From Kocuria rosea (GTDB lineage Bacteria; Actinomycetota; Actinomycetes; Actinomycetales; Micrococcaceae), in NCBI RefSeq assembly GCF_023715525.1, contig NZ_JAMBOG010000003.1:62001-126000 (forward strand): a stretch of 64,000 bases of DNA. The letters run 5' to 3'. Position 1 is the first letter of the stretch. Each line of letters starts with the position of its first letter. The translations under genes were made by a program, and so were the position numbers. Of this stretch, positions 59,701 through 64,000 are shown in pieces. The notes under the pieces are model-generated. The model ran no database searches. It was not told the DNA's origin and was given only the letters and a program-made list of their open reading frames with translations.

Positions 59701-60528
59701 TCAGTCCAGGTCCTGGCTCCACGAGTGGTCGTTCCAGTCCTCCGAGGACGGGCCCATCATGGCGAACCGCTCGCCGTCGGGGCCGGCCGCGAAGATCAGC
59801 TGCCCGTACCCGAACTCCTCCGGCTCCTGGACCAGCGTGCCGCCGGCGGCGACGACCCGCTCGGCGGCCGTATCGGCGTCGTCGACCTCGAAGCAGACCC
59901 ACCACATCGGGGGCACCTCCTGGAGGTGGTCCACGTCCTCCGCGGGGACGCCGATCCCGCCGGCGGTGCGGTCCATGCCCGGGACCGTGAACACGGCGTA
60001 CGCCTCGTGCCGGGTCCCGATGTCCTGGTAGGTGTAGCCGAAGACCGTGGCGTAGAAGCGTTCCGCGGCCTTCTGGTCCGAGGTCAGCAGGTCGCACCAG
60101 GCGATCGTCCCGTGCCGGCCGACGATGCTGAACCCGGTCTGGTCCCGGGGCTGCCACACCCCGAAGGCGGCGCCGGTCGGGTCGATCCACACGCCCATGC
60201 TCCCGAAGGTGCCGACCTCCACCGGGTCGAACAGCTGCCGCGCCCCGGCGGCCACCGCCGCCCGGCCCGTGGCCTCGATGTCGTCGGACTCCAGGTACAC
60301 CGCCCAGGCGTGGGGGTCATCCTCCATCCCGGCCAGCGCCGGGGACATCCCGGCCACCGGCTCCCCGTCCACCAGGGCGTTGCAGTAGCCGCCGTGGTCC
60401 GGGTCGGACGGCGTGAACCGCCACCCGAGCACGTAGGAGTAGAAGTCCTGGGACCGCTCCAGGTCCGAGACCATGATGTCCACCCAGCACGGGGCCCCCG
60501 GGGGCCACCGGTCGACGCGCTCGGCCAT
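59701..60528 (-). CDS. two-domain VOC (glyoxalase/dioxygenase superfamily) protein
   Basis: 275 aa from ATG 60528 with GAGGACATCCCC upstream. Two VOC modules: WVDIMVSDLERSQDFYSYVL with GVWIDPTGAAFGVWQP, and IAWCDLLTSDQKAAERFYAT with the second end ... LIFAAGPDGERFAMMGP. Metal ligand positions (His/Glu) are mostly absent, so it may be a binding or antibiotic-resistance-type protein rather than a lyase. The EEFGYGQ stretch is distinctive. Confidence 0.8.
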   Translation of the reverse strand: MAERVDRWPPGAPCWVDIMVSDLERSQDFYSYVLGWRFTPSDPDHGGYCNALVDGEPVAGMSPALAGMEDDPHAWAVYLESDDIEATGRAAVAAGARQLFDPVEVGTFGSMGVWIDPTGAAFGVWQPRDQTGFSIVGRHGTIAWCDLLTSDQKAAERFYATVFGYTYQDIGTRHEAYAVFTVPGMDRTAGGIGVPAEDVDHLQEVPPMWWVCFEVDDADTAAERVVAAGGTLVQEPEEFGYGQLIFAAGPDGERFAMMGPSSEDWNDHSWSQDLD

Positions 60529-60905
60529 GGGGATGTCCTCTCCTCGCGCGGGCGGCGTCGGCGACGCGGCCCGCCCCGGCAGTCCTGTTCCCCCATGGTC
60601 GTCCCCGCCGTCCCGGAAGGGAACACCCCGGCCCGGGATTCGCCGGCCGCAGCCCCTTCCTCGCCGCCGCCCTGCAGGGGGTGGAGCCAACGGGGCGGGG
60701 TTAACATTCGGGGCTTTCTTCCGGGCGCCCCGGGCCGTTCCTAGACTCGGGGGCAGGACAGGGGTCCCGAGTCCACGGGCCCCGCCCCGGAGGACGGACG
60801 AACGGCCGTGCGTGCTCGCTGGACGGAGGAGCCGACCCGGCCGCCGACCGGACGTTGCGCTTCGGGCACCGACGACGACCGACCACGACCGTTCCGGGGG
60901 ACCCC
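60529..60905. other. 377-bp divergent control region
   Basis: Between VOC (minus) and DUF4389 (plus) genes. Holds TTAACA at 60701-60706 and TAGACT at 60742-60747, possible elements of two promoters; the distance is too long for one. No gene with family features and no further repeat are visible. The plus-strand leader is long (about 160 bases after TAGACT). Confidence 0.45.
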
Positions 60906-62528
60906 ATGACCGCGCACTCCGCTCCCGCCCACCCTGCTCCGCGCGAGCCCGCGCCCCGGACGAGGCCGGGGCAGTGGGTGCTGCTCGTGGTCGGGTCCGT
61001 CCTGACCGCCCTGGGCCTGGGGGCGGTGGCCACCGGGCTCGTCCTCGCCGGCGCCGCCGCGGCCCAGGAGGGCGGCCGCTACCTGACCGGGGGCCCCGAA
61101 CGGCACCAGACCATCGCCTACGCCCTGACCAGCCCGTCCGTGGTGCTCGACACCGAGGGGGCGCCGATGCCGCAGCTGCCCTTCGTGGAGCAGCTGGCCG
61201 GAGTGCAGGTGCGCGCCACCGCGGTGGACCCCCAGCAGGAGGTCTTCGTGGGCGTGGCCGCGACCGAGGACGTGGGGCGGTACCTCCAGGGCGTCGCCCG
61301 CGCCCAGCTCGGGCCGGGCCTGCGCGACGACGAGGACGAGGACGAGGAGAGCATCGACGTCTCCGGGTCCCGCACGCCCGACCGCCCCGGGAACCAGACC
61401 TTCTGGGCCGCCTCGGACCAGGGCACCGGGACGCGGGAGGTGGAGTTCGACCTGCAGCCGGGCCGCTGGAGCCTGGTCGTGATGAACGCCGACGCGTCCC
61501 GCCCGGTGTGGGTCGAGGTGCAGGCCGGAGCGCGCTCGGACCTCGCCGGCCCGGCGGCCGCGTGGCTGCTCGTGGGCGGGCTGATCGGCCTGGTGGTGGG
61601 CGTGCCGCTGCTGCTGCTCGGCGCGGCCGGGCTGGGCCGGGACGTCGGCCGCGGGGCGCCCCCGCGGGGCACGGGCCCCGGCGCGGCGCTCGCCGCCGGC
61701 CCGGGCGGGCAGCGGGCCTGGCCCTTCGTCTACCCCGTCACGGTCACGGGGTTCCTGGACGCGAGGCTGTCGCGGGGCCTGTGGCTGGTCAAGTGGCTGC
61801 TGGCGATCCCGCACTTCCTCGTGCTGGCCGTGCTGTGGTTCGCGCTGTTGGTCACCACCGTCGCCGCCGGGCTCGCCATCCTGTTCACCGGCCGCTATCC
61901 CCGCTCCTGGTTCTCCTTCTGCGTGGGCGTGCTGCGGTGGAGCTGGCGCGTGGGCTTCTACGCCTACTCCGCGCTGGGCACGGACCGGTACCCGCCGTTC
62001 ACGCTGGCCCCGGCCGAGTACCCGGCCGACCTCGACGTCGCCTACCCCGAGCGGCTCTCCCGGGGCCTGGTCCTGGTGAAGTGGTGGCTGCTGGCGATCC
62101 CGCACCTGCTCGTGGTGGGGGCCCTCACGGGCGGCGCCGGCCGGACGGGGATCGGCGCCGAGTGGGACGAGACCGGCCGGGCCACGACCGCCGGCTGGGG
62201 ACCGTCCCTGCTCGGGCTGCTCGTGCTCATCGCCGCCGTCGTCCTGCTGTTCACGGGACGGTACCGCTACGAGCTCTTCGCCCTGGTCGTCGGCATCAAC
62301 CGGTGGCTCTACCGGGTCGGCGCCTACGTGCTGCTGATGCGGGACGAGTACCCGCCCTTCCGGCTCGACCAGGGCCCGGTCGAGCCGCCGCCCGGGCCCG
62401 GTCCGGCCACCCGACCGGCGCCGGAGCCCCCGGAGGCCGGCCGGGCGCCGTCGCCCGCCCCGCCCGAGCAGGCGCCGCCGCCGCCCCCGCGCAGCGATCC
62501 CGGCGCCCCGCCCCCGCCCTGGGCGTGA
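60906..62528 (+). CDS. DUF4389 domain membrane protein
   Basis: 540 aa, ATG 60906. An N-terminal helix (WVLLVVGSVLTALGLGAVA) is followed by an external domain (about 60-185) and a second helix at about 210-235. Two DUF4389 repeats follow: VTGFLDARLSRGLWLVKWLL with FTGRYPRSWFSFCVGVLRW, then YPERLSRGLVLVKWWLL with FTGRYRYELFALVVGINRW. Six or so further helices. The Pro-rich tail (about 490-540) is cytoplasmic or disordered. Function unknown. Confidence 0.8.
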   Translation: MTAHSAPAHPAPREPAPRTRPGQWVLLVVGSVLTALGLGAVATGLVLAGAAAAQEGGRYLTGGPERHQTIAYALTSPSVVLDTEGAPMPQLPFVEQLAGVQVRATAVDPQQEVFVGVAATEDVGRYLQGVARAQLGPGLRDDEDEDEESIDVSGSRTPDRPGNQTFWAASDQGTGTREVEFDLQPGRWSLVVMNADASRPVWVEVQAGARSDLAGPAAAWLLVGGLIGLVVGVPLLLLGAAGLGRDVGRGAPPRGTGPGAALAAGPGGQRAWPFVYPVTVTGFLDARLSRGLWLVKWLLAIPHFLVLAVLWFALLVTTVAAGLAILFTGRYPRSWFSFCVGVLRWSWRVGFYAYSALGTDRYPPFTLAPAEYPADLDVAYPERLSRGLVLVKWWLLAIPHLLVVGALTGGAGRTGIGAEWDETGRATTAGWGPSLLGLLVLIAAVVLLFTGRYRYELFALVVGINRWLYRVGAYVLLMRDEYPPFRLDQGPVEPPPGPGPATRPAPEPPEAGRAPSPAPPEQAPPPPPRSDPGAPPPPWA

Positions 62529-62540
62529 GGCACCGGCCGG

Positions 62541-63308
62541 TCAGCGGAAGCGCACGCCCTCGAGCCGTGCGCGGAAGAACTCGCCCTCGTCCTGCCGGGC
62601 GGTCCCCCAGCCCCAGCCGGCGCGCAGGACCGTGGGCACGCGGACCCCGGCGACGACGGCCTCCGCGGACAGCGCCACCCCGAAGGGGTGCCGGCCGTAG
62701 CCGGTGCCCTCCGGGTCGCCCCAGCGCTGCATGCCGACCTCCTCCAGCCGGCCCTCGGGGTCGACGCACACCAGGGAGTCCTCGCGCTGCCCGCCGGGAG
62801 CCCAGGACATCACGGCGGTGTCCGCGTCCGGCCCCGCGGACCACTGCGCCCGCAGGCAGGCCGGCGGCACGAGGACGCCCTCGCCCGCCAGGCGCCCGGC
62901 GGCGCTGCGGGTCACGTCGGGCCCGGTGGCGGAGAGCACGGGGACCAGCCCCAGCAGCCGCCAGCGCATCTCCCCACCCGCGGCGCCGTAGCGGTCGAAG
63001 CCCGTGACGGGCAGCCCCAGCACCCGGGTCCGGGCGGCCCACACGAACCCGCGCGCGGGGGCGACGACCTGCTCGGCGGAGAACCGGCGCCAGCGGCCCC
63101 CCAGCCGGATCTCGCCGCGCATCGCGAGCTCCGCGGCCGTCCACGCCGGGGTGCCCGGCGGCACCGCCCGGTCCAGCCACCGCCGGGCCGGTTCCGGCAG
63201 TGCCTCCAGGACGGAGCGGTCGGCGGCGGGCGGGGCCGGAACGGGGGCAGCAGCGAGGGCCGTCCAGTCCGCGCGAGCGGCGCGCGGCACGGCACGGCAG
63301 GAGATCAC
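62541..63308 (-). CDS. DUF6544-like protein
   Basis: 255 aa, GTG start overlapping the topoisomerase stop by 4 bp. VLEALPEPARRWLDRAVPPG, AMRGEIRLGGRWRRFSAEQV, FVWAARTRVLGLPVTGFDRY and GGEMRWRLLGLVPVLSATGP are the family blocks: a lipid-binding-type beta sheet with no catalytic residues that I can assign. The family name is from memory (DUF6544/DUF6920). Confidence 0.7.
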   Translation of the reverse strand: MISCRAVPRAARADWTALAAAPVPAPPAADRSVLEALPEPARRWLDRAVPPGTPAWTAAELAMRGEIRLGGRWRRFSAEQVVAPARGFVWAARTRVLGLPVTGFDRYGAAGGEMRWRLLGLVPVLSATGPDVTRSAAGRLAGEGVLVPPACLRAQWSAGPDADTAVMSWAPGGQREDSLVCVDPEGRLEEVGMQRWGDPEGTGYGRHPFGVALSAEAVVAGVRVPTVLRAGWGWGTARQDEGEFFRARLEGVRFR

Positions 63309-64000
63309 ATCAGGAACGAGCGCAGGGTGCGCTCGGCCGCCCGGTACGTGGAGGCGCCGATCGTCTCACCGTCCATGAACCGGTCGATCACCCGCGGGTC
63401 CACGTAGGAGCTGCGGGCGATGGCCGGGGTGTTGCCGAGGTGCTCGGCGACCTCGCGCATCGCGGCGGACACCGCCTTCTTCCGGGCGCTCGCGCTGGGC
63501 CGGGTGCCGGCGCGGGCGGCGAGCGCCAGGGCGGCGGTGACCGTGCCCTGCCACGTGCGGAAGTCCTTGGCCGTGAAGTCGGGCCCGCACTGGGTCTTCA
63601 CGAAGTCGTTGAGCCGGGCGCTCGTGGTGGGCACCCACTGCCCGTCCTCGTCCTGGTGCGCGAGCGCGGGCTCGTCGGGGTCCCGCCGGAGCATGGGGGT
63701 CAGGGCGGCGGCGAGGTCGGCGTCCTGCACGGCCACCGACCACTGGTGCCCGCTCTTGCCGGGGAAGTCGAGGTGCACCCCGGCCCCGTCCACCCGCACG
63801 TGGCGCACGAGCAGGGTGGTCACGCCGTAGGAGCCGTTGGACTGGGCGTACTCCTCGTTGCCGATCCGCAGGGCCGCGACGTCCATGAGCCGGAAGGCCG
63901 CGGCGTACGCCTTCTCCTCGGTGGGGGCCTCCGAGCGCAGCAGCCGGGTCACCGCCGGGCGGGCCCGGATCAGCGTGTCGCCGAAGTCCAGGACGCGGTC
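63305..64000 (-). CDS. DNA topoisomerase IB, C-terminal part
   Basis: 231 codons visible; the gene runs beyond the window. ALRIGNEEYAQSNGSYGVTTL is the catalytic-domain start with Arg, GKSGHQW the Lys loop, TAKDFRTWQGTV the second Arg/His region, and IARSSYVDPRVIDRF carries the catalytic Tyr that forms the 3'-phosphotyrosine. Bacterial poxvirus-like type IB enzyme. It relaxes supercoils of both signs without ATP. Confidence 0.92.
   Translation of the reverse strand, partial: DRVLDFGDTLIRARPAVTRLLRSEAPTEEKAYAAAFRLMDVAALRIGNEEYAQSNGSYGVTTLLVRHVRVDGAGVHLDFPGKSGHQWSVAVQDADLAAALTPMLRRDPDEPALAHQDEDGQWVPTTSARLNDFVKTQCGPDFTAKDFRTWQGTVTAALALAARAGTRPSASARKKAVSAAMREVAEHLGNTPAIARSSYVDPRVIDRFMDGETIGASTYRAAERTLRSFLM

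Noticed and set aside
1-64000. Insertion sequences, integrases, prophage or att sites
   Set aside because: No transposase, recombinase or phage motif was seen in any gene, and the tRNA-Gly has no repeated 3' end nearby.

Overview
The window is about 64 kb of very GC-rich DNA with short spacers, many GTG starts, 4-bp ATGA/GTGA overlaps and Shine-Dalgarno sites of the GGAGG type. Gene content (DUF4193, DUF3072 and TIGR03083 proteins, an actinobacterial RlmC, a mycothiol-synthase-like double GNAT, a fused PabBC, topoisomerase IB) points to an actinobacterium, most likely a Micrococcaceae member close to Kocuria. The genus is my inference; no rRNA is present. There is one tRNA (Gly, GCC). I see no CRISPR array, insertion sequence, phage or integrase, so this looks like ordinary chromosome with several decayed genes.

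Layout. 1-5 kb: end of a MacB-type ABC exporter, a frameshifted glycolate-oxidase-type FAD dehydrogenase, an acyltransferase-3 membrane protein and the tRNA. 5-9.4 kb: MOSC protein, DUF4193 protein and a translationally coupled sensor kinase / response regulator / membrane-anchored beta-repeat protein unit. 9.4-15 kb: MFS carrier, epimerase-like SDR, small proteins, a RibD-type reductase and glycerate kinase followed by what looks like the tail of a lost allantoinase. 15-22.6 kb: LPG-synthase-type membrane protein, PabBC, a CDP-alcohol phosphatidyltransferase, and a minus-strand run of dehydrogenase, PTPS-like T-fold protein, glycosyltransferase and methyltransferase. That run resembles an orphan pterin-related biosynthetic locus and is the best candidate here for an undescribed pathway. 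22.6-32.6 kb: MarR and TetR regulators with clear operators, an EmrB-type exporter, a berberine-bridge-type oxidase, a large M23 peptidase with calcium-binding repeats, a uracil-DNA-glycosylase-fold protein and a flavin monooxygenase. 32.6-35 kb: a convincing TPP riboswitch controlling an SDR (frameshifted) and a flavin-dependent LLM monooxygenase, not a known thiamine gene. 35-45 kb: RecQ, aldehyde dehydrogenase, TauE/SafE, ChaB, SDR, IlvD and a GH15 enzyme. 45-52.4 kb: small proteins, GNAT, nitroreductase, and a methyltransferase followed by sqdB and an sqdX-like glycosyltransferase, that is, sulfoquinovosyl lipid synthesis. 52.4-64 kb: RlmC, FUSC-type membrane protein, paired FluC fluoride channels, GH3 beta-glucosidase with a broken TetR gene, VOC protein, DUF4389 protein and the 3' part of topoisomerase IB.

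How the genes work together: the sqdB/GT4 pair gives UDP-sulfoquinovose and its transfer to lipid. The two FluC subunits probably form one heterodimeric channel. The TetR/EmrB pair is a drug-inducible efflux switch. Glycerate kinase, the broken glycolate-oxidase-like gene and the allantoinase remnant suggest a C2/ureide route that is decaying. Thiamine pyrophosphate probably represses the SDR/LLM operon. Positions of membrane segments are estimates read by eye.
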